Source: Bacteroidales bacterium UBA4866 (GTDB taxonomy: Bacteria > Bacteroidota > Bacteroidia > Bacteroidales > P3). Taken from it: DNA of 31,212 nt. Positions 25,101 through 31,212 of the stretch are shown here, piece by piece (within the stretch, counting starts at the first letter, position 1; each line of letters opens with the position of its first letter). Made by a program: the position numbers and the translations under genes. The notes below the pieces were generated by a model, which was given only the letters and a program-made list of their open reading frames with translations, had not been told where the DNA came from and ran no database searches. Location: positions 826 to 32,037 of the forward strand of contig DHDW01000028.1 of assembly GCA_002399565.1 (NCBI GenBank), read 5' to 3'.

Positions 25101-25289
25101 AACAAAGGTCAAAAAATCGACATCCCTTCTGTTTATGATGAAGACGAAATTGTTTATCATAAACAATTTGAAAAAGACATGTTGCCTCCTAATCAAAGGA
25201 AGAAAACATTTGAAGAAGTAGTTTTAGGTTTCCATAAATTAAATGCAATTGCAGAATCAATGCGTTGCTTACATTGTGAAAGGAGATAA
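22191..25289 (+). CDS. hydB: Hydrogenase flavoprotein subunit B: NuoF fused to a GltD-like FAD module
   Basis: This 1032-residue fusion has four parts. (1) A thioredoxin-like [2Fe-2S] domain, 1-100, has cysteines 31, 36/41, 68 and 72. (2) A NuoF core, about 110-470, has the NADH loop GRGGAGFLTGVK (about 186), the FMN region EGDPGAFMDRSVIEGDP and CGEETALLASIEGKRGEP (about 303). (3) A [4Fe-4S] domain has SCGKCVACRVGTKRM (about 473) plus CGLGQTAPNP. (4) A GltD-like half, about 560-1032, has CENTCPANINISGY and CTRPCESKCRR for Fe-S, VIGAGASGLTCAHYL (FAD, about 658), VIGGGNTAIDSARTALRIGA (NAD(P), about 788) and GGDIVRGPEDVINAIADGKKAA. Ordinary HydB ends in a two-cluster ferredoxin domain, absent here. 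The second flavin/NAD(P) module could add a further site for NADPH or ferredoxin-linked exchange. Its electron partner is inferred, not shown. Confidence 0.93.
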   Translation: MKKITTLKQLNDIKEEYLAENEKYKFNVLVCGGGGCVSSNCEEVDDAIRSELSVLGLNDKVNVIQTGCMGICAVGPVVLILPQRIFYTQLTPKKAKDIVNRHIMNGEVCEEYTFFDKSLQRYVPCIDDIEFFKLQTKLVLENCGAIEFGNIDAYIAKYGYIAAANAIMSKDPEKVIVEVEKSGLRGRGGAGFLTGVKLRSGYMQKSDVKYMVCNADEGDPGAFMDRSVIEGDPHSVIEGMILSAFGIGASQGYVYIRAEYPIAIDRLKEALNQAREYGLLGENLFGTDYSFDLDIRIGAGAFVCGEETALLASIEGKRGEPKQKPPFPFQEGLFKRTTIINNVETLANIPKIVRNGGQWYAGFGLPNATGTKVFALAGDVVNTGIIEVPIGTTIGSIIYSIGGGIPNKKQFKAAQIGGPSGGCVTKENLNTPADYDSLNKIGAIMGSGGLIVMNEDTCMVDTARFFMDFIRDESCGKCVACRVGTKRMLEILERITQGQGKKGDIELLEEIGETIKQTAMCGLGQTAPNPILSTIRFFRDEYEEHINKKHCRAGVCSAMFTSPCENTCPANINISGYVSLIAAGRFQDAYNLIMQENPFPAVCGRICTRPCESKCRRRTVDEAIAIRDLKRFVVDYAFKNEMPWKVQMTFPKKKDMKVAVIGAGASGLTCAHYLVNIGYDVDVYESEPKAGGVLAYGIPEYRLPKDILQHEISLIEEQGVNVILNTEIGKDISFKQLREDYQAIYISTGTQFPQKINIKGENLNGVFHGITFLKQIHFEPNFRLSGTVAVIGGGNTAIDSARTALRIGAEKVIVVYRRTIDQMPAYYEEIIEAVEEGIEIMELVTPIQFVDDGNGRVKSIECIKMELSDFDLTGRRKSVEVKGSNFMLDIDYVIPAVSQYADLPFIGKNEIGQTKWGTFVTNPENMMTTMEGVFAGGDIVRGPEDVINAIADGKKAATTIDLYLGGNGLLNKGQKIDIPSVYDEDEIVYHKQFEKDMLPPNQRKKTFEEVVLGFHKLNAIAESMRCLHCERR
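25279..25285 (+). promoter_or_regulatory. Ribosome binding site of hydA
   Basis: AAAGGAG overlaps the last codons of hydB and ends 8 bp before ATG 25294. It decides that start over an in-frame upstream ATG at 25243. Confidence 0.85.
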
Positions 25290-25293
25290 AGAA

Positions 25294-27063
25294 ATGGTAA
25301 AATTAACAATTAACAATAAGGTTATAAAAGCTTCAGAAGACACAACAATCTTACAAGCTGCAAAAGATAATGGTATTATCATTCCAAATCTTTGTTATTT
25401 GGAAGGAGTTCACGAATTTGGTTCATGCAGAATTTGCTCTGTTGAAGTAGTTGGAGCAAAGACTTTAATGGTTGCCTGCATGACTAAAGTTAAAGAAGGA
25501 ATGGTTGTACATACAAATTCAGCTAAGGTTATAAAAGCAAGAAAGGTCCTTTATGAGCTTATGCTTTCTGATCACTCCAAAGCTTGTTTAAGTTGCAACC
25601 GTAATTTGACTTGTGAACTTCAGAAACTTGGAGAAACTCTTGGAGTTGGAGAAAATAGATTTGAAACGACTTCTTGTAGAAATGAAATAGATAAGTCAAT
25701 TTCAATCACAAGAGACCTTTCAAAATGTATTCTTTGTAGAAGATGCGTTACAGTATGTAATGAAGTGCAAGGTGTTGGAATTCTTAATGCTCAAAACAGA
25801 GGATTTGACACCACTATTTCCCCTTCAATGGATTTGCCAATTGGAGATGTTAAATGTGCTTTTTGTGGACAATGTACAGTTGTTTGCCCAACTGGAGCAT
25901 TAAAAGAAACTGATTCTACAGAAAAGGTTTGGGAAGCTATCAATAATCCAAATCAAAGAGTTGTTTTCCAAACAGCACCAGCTGTTAGAGTTGCTTTGGG
26001 AGAAATGTTTGGATATCCCGTTGGCACATCTGTAACTGGTAAAATGGCTGCAGCAATTAGAGCTTTAGGTGTTGATGATGTTTTCGATACTGATTGGGCT
26101 GCTGACTTAACCATTATGGAAGAAGGGATGGAATTCTTGCATAGAGTTACCGATGTTCTTGCTGGTAAAAAAGCAACCTTACCAATGATAACAAGTTGTT
26201 CTCCTGGTTGGATAAAATATGTTGAAAGCTATTATCCAGAACAAATTCCTAATCTGTCAACATGCAAATCTCCTCACATGATGTTGGGAGCATTGGCAAA
26301 ATCATTCTATGCAGAACAAAAAGGTTTGGATGCAAAGAAGATGTTTGTGGTTTCTGTTATGCCTTGCACTGCAAAGAAATTTGAATGTACAAGATCAGAA
26401 ATGCAAAATGATGGAATGAAGAATGTTGATGCTGTAATAACTACTCGAGAATTAGGTTCAATGATTAAACAGGCTGGTATTGATTTTGAAAACCTGCCTG
26501 ATGAAAAATTTGATGAACCAATGGGATTCTCTACTGGTGCAGCTGATATATTTGGATTAACTGGTGGTGTTATGGAAGCTGCCCTTAGAACAGTTTATGC
26601 TTTGCTCATGGGGAAAAATCTTCCTTTCGAAAACCTTCATGTTACACCTATTGTAGGTCTTAGTCAAATTAAGGAAGCAACAATTAAGTTAGAAGGAGTA
26701 CTTCCTCAATACAAACAATTTGAAGGCTTAGAGGTGAAAATTGCCGTTACAAGTGGATTGGCAGGAGCAAAACTTTTGATGGAACAAATCAAAAATGGAA
26801 CTTCTCCATACCATTTTATTGAAGTAATGGGATGTCCTGGTGGTTGTATAACTGGAGGTGGTCAACCAAGAAGTCATGATACAAAAGTTAAAGAAAAACG
26901 AATGAGTATTTTATATGCTGAAGATGAAAATAAACATTTGCGTCAATCACATGAAAATCCTTCCATTCAAAAATTCTACGATCTTTGGGGTTCACCTGGT
27001 TGCTACAAATCTCACGAGTATTTACATACTTATTATGTTGACAGAAGTGGAAACAACAACTAA
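25294..27063 (+). CDS. hydA: [FeFe]-hydrogenase catalytic subunit A
   Basis: This 589-residue group A hydrogenase evolves or oxidises H2. Cluster domains in order are [2Fe-2S] (Cys34, 45, 48, 62), the His-ligated [4Fe-4S] (His94, Cys98, 101, 107), and two [4Fe-4S] (Cys145, 148, 151, 155; Cys188, 191, 194, 198). The H-cluster domain has L1 TSCSPGW (300-306), L2 MPCTAKKFE (356-364) and L3 EVMGCPGGCITGGGQP (510-525), then the small-subunit-like tail SPGCYKSHEYLHTYYVD. This is the M3 architecture of NAD-linked multimeric hydrogenases. L1 has Ser at 303 where the classic motif is TSCCPxW. The maturases HydE, HydF and HydG are not in this window. Start 25294 is fixed by the ribosome binding site and 4 bp spacing from hydB. 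Confidence 0.96.
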   Translation: MVKLTINNKVIKASEDTTILQAAKDNGIIIPNLCYLEGVHEFGSCRICSVEVVGAKTLMVACMTKVKEGMVVHTNSAKVIKARKVLYELMLSDHSKACLSCNRNLTCELQKLGETLGVGENRFETTSCRNEIDKSISITRDLSKCILCRRCVTVCNEVQGVGILNAQNRGFDTTISPSMDLPIGDVKCAFCGQCTVVCPTGALKETDSTEKVWEAINNPNQRVVFQTAPAVRVALGEMFGYPVGTSVTGKMAAAIRALGVDDVFDTDWAADLTIMEEGMEFLHRVTDVLAGKKATLPMITSCSPGWIKYVESYYPEQIPNLSTCKSPHMMLGALAKSFYAEQKGLDAKKMFVVSVMPCTAKKFECTRSEMQNDGMKNVDAVITTRELGSMIKQAGIDFENLPDEKFDEPMGFSTGAADIFGLTGGVMEAALRTVYALLMGKNLPFENLHVTPIVGLSQIKEATIKLEGVLPQYKQFEGLEVKIAVTSGLAGAKLLMEQIKNGTSPYHFIEVMGCPGGCITGGGQPRSHDTKVKEKRMSILYAEDENKHLRQSHENPSIQKFYDLWGSPGCYKSHEYLHTYYVDRSGNNN

Positions 27064-27066
27064 TCT

Positions 27067-27105
27067 AAGAGGCTGTCTCAAAATTCAAGAGACAGCCTCT
27101 TTTTT
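27067..27105 (+). terminator. Rho-independent terminator of the hyd operon
   Basis: A perfect 13-bp stem AAGAGGCTGTCTC (27067-27079) / GAGACAGCCTCTT (27089-27101) with a 9-nt loop runs into TTTTTT. It begins 4 bp after the hydA stop. Confidence 0.95.
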
Positions 27106-27220
27106 ATACTTTTCTGCTTTTATTTTCACAATTCAAAGGTAGTAATTTTATCTATAATGCCTTACTTATATATGTTTGTTTTTTAGTATTTTGGATTAAG
27201 ATAAAGTGTTGTCAAAAATT

Positions 27221-27330
27221 ACACGCCGTAAAACACATCAAAACACGGCGTCAAACACATCAAAATACGGCGTCAAACGTATCAAAATACGGCGTGTAAA
27301 ATATCGAAATACGGCGTGTAAATAAAATGA
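27221..27330. repeat. Array D: five units with exact 22-bp period
   Basis: Units start at 27221, 27243, 27265, 27287 and 27309, all 22 bp long. The core is ACACGCCGT in unit 1, its near-complement form ACACGGCGT or ATACGGCGT in units 2-3, and ATACGGCGTGT in units 4-5, so unit 1 is inverted relative to units 4-5 (ACACGCCGT is the reverse complement of ACGGCGTGT). Between cores runs AAACACATCAAA or a variant. The CG-rich core contrasts with the AT-rich surroundings. Confidence 0.92.
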
Positions 27331-27551
27331 AATAAAAACTCAATCTTTTTTATCTCGATTTCTTTATAGTTTGACATTGGTATATTATTATATATCTATC
27401 TTTTATTCCTGATAAAAATACTTAACCTCAATTCTTATGCTCCACATTATGAAATTTTCTTTTGTTGATGTTTAAATTTCGTTTTAAAGGATATTTCAAT
27501 ACCTAATTGGTAATTACAAATCTGAAAAAATTACTATTCAAAAAATTTATA

Positions 27552-27565
27552 AGACAGCCTCTTTT
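27552..27565. repeat. Second copy of the hyd terminator 3' arm (14-bp direct repeat)
   Basis: AGACAGCCTCTTTT at 27552-27565 is identical to 27090-27103 within the hyd terminator. The two copies bracket about 450 bp that contain array D. The second copy overlaps the nitroreductase stop codon and has no matching 5' arm, so it does not form a terminator hairpin itself. Confidence 0.8.
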
Positions 27566-28169
27566 ATTTATCTTCCCATTTATTCCAACGAATGTTTTCT
27601 TCAGTGTATTTTTGTTTTGGCTTTTCTTCACCAGTTTGCCATCCAATAGGGATAACATTTAGAGGAACTATATGTTCTGGAAGCCCTAATTCTACTTTAA
27701 TAATGTTCACTGTTTCTTTTCTTGGATATGCTCCAGTCCAAACAGCACCTAATCCCATACTTTCAGCAGCCAAAAGAATATTTTGAGTTGCGGCACTACA
27801 ATCTTGCACCCAAAACTCTCTTCCATCTCCTTCAAGTGCTTTTTGTAAATTACCACAAACAACTATTGCAGCTTTTGCATTTAAAAGCATTTTAGCATTA
27901 GGAAGTTGTTTTGCAAGATTATCTAAAATTGTTCTATCGTCAATAACAAAAAACAACCAAGGCTGACTATTTCTTGCACTTGGAGCAGCCATACCTGCTC
28001 TAACAAGCATTTTCAACTGCTCTTTCTTAACTTCTTCTTTTGTGTATTTTCTTACACTCTTGCGATTTAAGATATTCTCCATAACTAAATCTGATTTTGC
28101 ATTATTTTGCCCAATTGCCACAGAGCTAAACAAAAGAAAGGAAATAAGTAATAACTTTAATGATTTCAT
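27564..28169 (-). CDS. Nitroreductase family protein with signal peptide
   Basis: This 201-residue FMN-dependent nitroreductase-fold protein has a clear signal peptide (1-20, MKSLKLLLISFLLFSSVAIG, then QNN). FMN-binding features are RKSVRKYTKEEV (about 36-47, the R-S-x-R-x-F/Y motif), AAPSARNSQPWLFFVIDD (about 61-78), and GLGAVWTGAYPRKETV. It also has LPEHIVPLNVIPIGWQTGEEKP near the end. Members typically reduce nitro, quinone or flavin substrates with NAD(P)H; export of such an enzyme is unusual since the nucleotide is cytosolic, but exported versions are known in Bacteroidetes. The substrate is unknown. It is monocistronic and convergent with the hyd operon. Confidence 0.92.
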   Translation of the reverse strand: MKSLKLLLISFLLFSSVAIGQNNAKSDLVMENILNRKSVRKYTKEEVKKEQLKMLVRAGMAAPSARNSQPWLFFVIDDRTILDNLAKQLPNAKMLLNAKAAIVVCGNLQKALEGDGREFWVQDCSAATQNILLAAESMGLGAVWTGAYPRKETVNIIKVELGLPEHIVPLNVIPIGWQTGEEKPKQKYTEENIRWNKWEDK

Positions 28170-28209
28170 AGATTAAATATTTTGTTTGTTTTTAACGTTG
28201 AGTATTTGG

Positions 28210-28240
28210 CAAAAATAACAAGAAATTATCGTTTTACAAA
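28210..28240 (-). promoter_or_regulatory. Promoter of the nitroreductase gene
   Basis: On the minus strand, TTTG (28240-28237), a 19-bp spacer and TATTTTTG (28217-28210) match the Bacteroidetes consensus well. The leader is about 35 nt. Confidence 0.7.
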
Positions 28241-28291
28241 TTATGAACAAAAGAAAATCTTATCCAGTTTTAGTGTTAAAAAATAAATATG

Positions 28292-28299
28292 TACTTTTG
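28292..28299 (+). promoter_or_regulatory. -7 element of the M14 peptidase gene
   Basis: TACTTTTG matches TAnnTTTG and lies 19 bp before ATG 28319. It overlaps an in-frame ATG at 28289, which argues that the upstream ATG is not the start. Confidence 0.55.
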
Positions 28300-28318
28300 T
28301 AGATTATTATCACTTACA

Positions 28319-30007
28319 ATGAAGAAGATACTTTTTCTATTTTTAATTCTTATATTTCAAAACATTGCTTTCTCTCAAAACAATGTTGTTGAGCAAGTAC
28401 GACTTGAACTTAGCTCAAGGAAAGAAGCTAAAATTCTTATCCCTAAATCTGAAATTAAAGACATTAACATTATAGCTAAAACAATTAGTTTAGATTATCC
28501 TAAAGGAGAATTTTGGCTTGGATATGTTAATGAAAAGCAGTATGATAATTTCCTCAAACTAAACTTAAAGCATAGTTTATACACAGAATCTTCTCCCAAA
28601 GCCTTAACAATGGCAACCAACCTTTCACAAATGAGCTCTTGGGATAGATATCCAATATATTTGGTTTATGATTCCATGATGAGACGATTTGCTGCAAGTT
28701 ATCCTAATATTTGTAAATTAGATACTATTGGTTTTTCTGAAGACAATAAGCTTATTCTGGCTTTGAAAATTTCTTCTAATCCCCACTCTGATATTGATAA
28801 ACCAAAATTTTTCTATACTTCAACAATGCATGGAGATGAAATTACTGGTTATGTTTTAATGCTTCGTTTAGCTGATTGGCTTTTGACTAATTATGGAATT
28901 GATCAAAGAGCAACAAATATTATAAATAATACTCAAGTATTTATTAATCCATTGGCTAATCCAGACGGAACTTATGCTTATGGCAATAACTCTGTTTCTT
29001 ATGCTACTCGCTATAATGCTAATGCAGTTGATTTAAATAGAAATTTCCCATCCGTCCCAAATGGAGGACATTCCGATGGAGAAAACTGGCAAAAAGAAAC
29101 TCTTGCTTTTATGGCTTATGCAGATAGTAATGAGTTTTCAATATCTGCAAATTTACATGGAGGAGCAGAAGTATTAAATTATCCTTTCGACACCTACACT
29201 TCAAATTCTCAATCACATGCTGATGCAAATTGGTTTGTCTCAGTTTGCCAACAATTTATTGACTCAATATCTCCTTTAGCTCCTTCAACTTTCTTTAGAG
29301 ATGTTACTCATTCAGGATATACTAATGGAGGAGATTGGTATGTTGTTGATGGTTCTCGACAAGACTATCAAACCTATTTTAAACACTCAAGAGAAATTAC
29401 TTTTGAAGTTTCATCAGATAAAAGTTTATCTACGACACTACTTAATAACTATTGGAATTATTTAAAGGGCGGATTGATTTCTTATATTGAAACATGCCAA
29501 AAAGGACTTCATGGATATGTTAGAGATAGTTTGACAAATGAGCCTATAAGAGCAAAAATATTTATTAATAGTCACGATGTATTTAATTCAGAAGTTTATT
29601 CCAAAGCTTCAACTGGCTATTACTATCGTCCAATTCAATCAGGAATTTATTCAATAACTTATAGTGCTGATAGGTATTATCCAAAAACAATCTATAATGT
29701 GAATATTGCTTCTAATTCAATGAATAACCAAGATGTAATTCTTGCTAAAATACCAGATAATTTGGGTGAAATAGAAGACAATAAATTCTTAATTAATATA
29801 TATCCTAATCCGGCAAAAGATTTACTTAGAGTTTCTTTACCTGAAAATTCTAATATTTTTTCTTATTCAATTTTCAATATGTTGGGAATAGAAATAATGA
29901 AAGGAAGAATTAATGATATTAATACAGATATTTCAATTAAGGATTTGAATAAAGGAGTTTATATGATTATTTTGGGAGGAAAATCAATAAAATTTATTAA
30001 AGAATAA
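28319..30007 (+). CDS. M14 zinc carboxypeptidase with T9SS type A sorting domain
   Basis: This is a 562-residue secreted peptidase. After a signal peptide (1-20, ending IAFSQ) and a short N-terminal propeptide-like region, the M14 domain shows zinc ligands His171 and Glu174 (STMHGDEITGY) and His280 (ANLHGGAEVLNYPF), substrate-binding Arg241 (DLNRNFP) and the catalytic glutamate near 363 (REITFEVS). A carboxypeptidase-regulatory beta domain follows (about 397-470, GLHGYVRDSLTNEPI). The last 75 residues are a T9SS type A tail (INIYPNPAKDLLRV ... LNKGVYMIIL). It should be exported across the outer membrane and trim peptides, perhaps for nutrition. The start at 28319 puts the signal peptide at the N-terminus. 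Confidence 0.94.
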   Translation: MKKILFLFLILIFQNIAFSQNNVVEQVRLELSSRKEAKILIPKSEIKDINIIAKTISLDYPKGEFWLGYVNEKQYDNFLKLNLKHSLYTESSPKALTMATNLSQMSSWDRYPIYLVYDSMMRRFAASYPNICKLDTIGFSEDNKLILALKISSNPHSDIDKPKFFYTSTMHGDEITGYVLMLRLADWLLTNYGIDQRATNIINNTQVFINPLANPDGTYAYGNNSVSYATRYNANAVDLNRNFPSVPNGGHSDGENWQKETLAFMAYADSNEFSISANLHGGAEVLNYPFDTYTSNSQSHADANWFVSVCQQFIDSISPLAPSTFFRDVTHSGYTNGGDWYVVDGSRQDYQTYFKHSREITFEVSSDKSLSTTLLNNYWNYLKGGLISYIETCQKGLHGYVRDSLTNEPIRAKIFINSHDVFNSEVYSKASTGYYYRPIQSGIYSITYSADRYYPKTIYNVNIASNSMNNQDVILAKIPDNLGEIEDNKFLINIYPNPAKDLLRVSLPENSNIFSYSIFNMLGIEIMKGRINDINTDISIKDLNKGVYMIILGGKSIKFIKE

Positions 30008-30027
30008 TTCTAATTAAGATAACGAAT

Positions 30028-30813
30028 ATGAAACATTTAGTTTTTATTTCACTTTTACTTGTTTCTTTTACTTCTCTTTTGGCTCAAACAAAAGAGAATG
30101 GAGAGGAAATTGTTGGACAAGATAAACCAATTTCAACTCCTTTTTGCTCAGCAGCAATTGGGTGGACATTTCCTGATGGAGAAATGGGGAAAAAATATGA
30201 AAGTTTTATGAATTTGAATGCTAACTTTGGGTGGAAGACAAAAAAGAATTTTGTTTGGATGCTTGAATTTGGATTTGGGTTTGGCAGTGATAATGTTAAG
30301 AATAAGGAAGACATTCTTTCTGGAATAATGACAAATGATGGAACTGAATTTGTTATTTCTAAGGAAGGCTCTGATGCAGGAGTTGTTGCTTACAATAGAA
30401 ATTTGAGTTTGGTTGGTAAAGTTGGTAAAATTATTCCTTTAAGTAAGAAAAGACCTAATTCAGGATTAATGTTAATGGCAGGTATTGGAGGATTGCAGCA
30501 TCAAATTATTTATCAATCAACTCTTGAAATAGCTGAACAATTGGAAGGAGATTATGCTTTACTATACGATAGACAAATGAGAGGAGTTATGCTTTCAGGA
30601 TTTGTAGGTTATATGCATATGGGAAAGAAAAACTTTTCAAACTTCTATATTGGAATTGAGTTTAATCAAGCTTGGACTAAAACTACAAGAATATATCAAA
30701 TCAATTACAATTATAGTTACGATAAAATTTTTCAAGATAGAATGTGGACAATAAAGGCAGGCTGGATGTTCCCTTTCTTTGGAAGAGATGCAGATAAAGT
30801 ATATTATTATTAG
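30028..30813 (+). CDS. Putative outer-membrane beta-barrel protein
   Basis: This 261-residue protein has a signal peptide (1-19, ending SLLAQ) and a barrel-like alternation: AAIGWTFPDGEMG, LNANFGWKTKKNFVWMLEFGFGFG, NRNLSLVGKVGKIIP, GLMLMAGIGGLQHQI, VMLSGFVGYMHMGKK, NFYIGIEFNQAW and MWTIKAGWMFPFFG. It ends DKVYYY with an aromatic residue. No named family is recognised. It starts 20 bp after the M14 gene and ends 1 bp before the Kdo transferase ATG, so it is probably cotranscribed with both. The neighbour suggests an outer-membrane role. Confidence 0.75.
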   Translation: MKHLVFISLLLVSFTSLLAQTKENGEEIVGQDKPISTPFCSAAIGWTFPDGEMGKKYESFMNLNANFGWKTKKNFVWMLEFGFGFGSDNVKNKEDILSGIMTNDGTEFVISKEGSDAGVVAYNRNLSLVGKVGKIIPLSKKRPNSGLMLMAGIGGLQHQIIYQSTLEIAEQLEGDYALLYDRQMRGVMLSGFVGYMHMGKKNFSNFYIGIEFNQAWTKTTRIYQINYNYSYDKIFQDRMWTIKAGWMFPFFGRDADKVYYY

Positions 30814-30814
30814 G

Positions 30815-31212
30815 ATGAGATATATTTATTCTATTTTTATTGCTCTTTACACTTCATCAATCTTTTTGGTTAGTCCTTTCAATAAAAAAGCAAAACTAAT
30901 TATTAAAGGGCGTAAAAAAACTTTTGAAAAAATTAGAGAAGGTATTTCTAAAAAAGATAAGGTAGCATGGTTCCATTGTGCTTCGTTGGGTGAATTTGAA
31001 CAAGGAAGACCTTTAATTGAGAATTTTAAAAACAAATATCCTGAATACAAAATATTAGTTTCTTTCTTTTCTCCTTCTGGTTACGAAATAAGAAAAAACT
31101 ACGATAAGGCAGATGTTGTGGTTTATTTGCCAGGTGATTCAATTAAAAATGCTAAACAATTCATAAAACTTGCTCATCCTGATTATGTTTTCTTTATTAA
31201 ATATGAATTTTG
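30815..31212 (+). CDS. waaA: 3-deoxy-D-manno-octulosonic acid transferase (partial, cut by window end)
   Basis: The first 132 codons of a Kdo transferase (KdtA/WaaA, glycosyltransferase family 30) are present; the 3' part lies beyond the window. Seen are an N-terminal membrane anchor (about 1-22), the catalytic-region motif VAWFHCASLGEFEQGRPLIE (Glu as general base in the SLGE motif), SFFSPSGYEIRK, VVYLPGD, and FIKYEF at the cut end (FxKYEFW in full members). The enzyme transfers Kdo from CMP-Kdo to lipid A precursor at the inner membrane. The ATG follows the previous stop by 1 bp, suggesting translational coupling. The open 3' end is why the length is short. Confidence 0.95.
   Translation, partial: MRYIYSIFIALYTSSIFLVSPFNKKAKLIIKGRKKTFEKIREGISKKDKVAWFHCASLGEFEQGRPLIENFKNKYPEYKILVSFFSPSGYEIRKNYDKADVVVYLPGDSIKNAKQFIKLAHPDYVFFIKYEF

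Larger units (their letters stand above)
27064..27563. other. 500-bp convergent intergenic region with repeat array
   Basis: This lies between the 3' ends of hydA (plus) and the nitroreductase gene (minus). It holds the hyd terminator, array D (27221-27330), and at its far end a second copy of the terminator's 3' arm (27552-27565). No gene is seen in the rest. Confidence 0.75.

Noticed and set aside
25243..25293. Longer HydA starting inside hydB
   Set aside because: A ribosome binding site at 25279-25285 is correctly spaced for ATG 25294, and the ferredoxin-like domain begins right there.
2222..27330. The four repeat arrays as CRISPR arrays
   Set aside because: Units of 21-23 bp are contiguous, with no unique spacers of similar length between fixed repeats, and no cas gene is present.
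28289..28318. Upstream ATG for the M14 peptidase
   Set aside because: This ATG overlaps the predicted -7 promoter element, and the signal peptide begins at 28319.

Overview
The window is AT-rich, compactly coded bacterial chromosome from an anaerobic member of the Bacteroidetes, most likely Bacteroidales. Four things point there. Promoters match the phylum's -33 TTTG / -7 TAnnTTTG pattern. Most genes lack a Shine-Dalgarno sequence. There is cargo for the type IX secretion system (T9SS) with both type A and type B C-terminal sorting domains, plus typical outer-membrane beta-barrel and HU-related proteins. Rubrerythrin and a multimeric [FeFe]-hydrogenase indicate anaerobic life. Genus cannot be told from the sequence. 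No rRNA, tRNA, transposase or CRISPR array was seen.

Layout. 1-1905: end of an unknown gene, then GTP-type PEP carboxykinase (minus). 2534-7573: a plus-strand run of RsmI-like methyltransferase, rarA/mgsA, a tRNA-dihydrouridine synthase, a K+/H+ antiporter and a small exported protein, closed by a strong terminator. 8049-9731: acyl-CoA ligase. 9801-10373: rubrerythrin (minus). 10498-12719: exported thioredoxin-like protein, exported SH3-like protein (minus), HU-family protein. 12756-17618 (minus): RNase HI with a viroplasmin domain and a 1398-residue T9SS cargo protein. 17666-21374: small beta-barrel protein, topA, DUF985 cupin. 21680-27063: three-gene hydrogenase operon hydC-hydB-hydA. 27564-28169: exported nitroreductase (minus). 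28319-31212: M14 carboxypeptidase with a T9SS tail, an outer-membrane protein, and the start of kdtA/waaA.

How the genes work together. PEP carboxykinase, acyl-CoA ligase and the NAD-linked hydrogenase fit a fermentative metabolism that disposes of reductant as H2. The hydrogenase B subunit is a NuoF-GltD fusion: its usual C-terminal ferredoxin domain is replaced by a GltD-like FAD module. All three hydrogenase genes carry strong Shine-Dalgarno sequences, unlike every other gene checked here, which suggests acquisition from another lineage.

The most unusual signal is outside the genes. All four intergenic regions longer than about 400 bp hold one array of short repeats with a period of about 22 bp (exactly 22 in two arrays, 21-23 in the others). 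Each array has its own unrelated sequence, and its core word often occurs in both orientations. Shared period without shared sequence suggests a common process or binding geometry rather than a dispersed repeat family. Two of these regions also show short duplications (a copied 3' end of the antiporter gene; a copied terminator arm).
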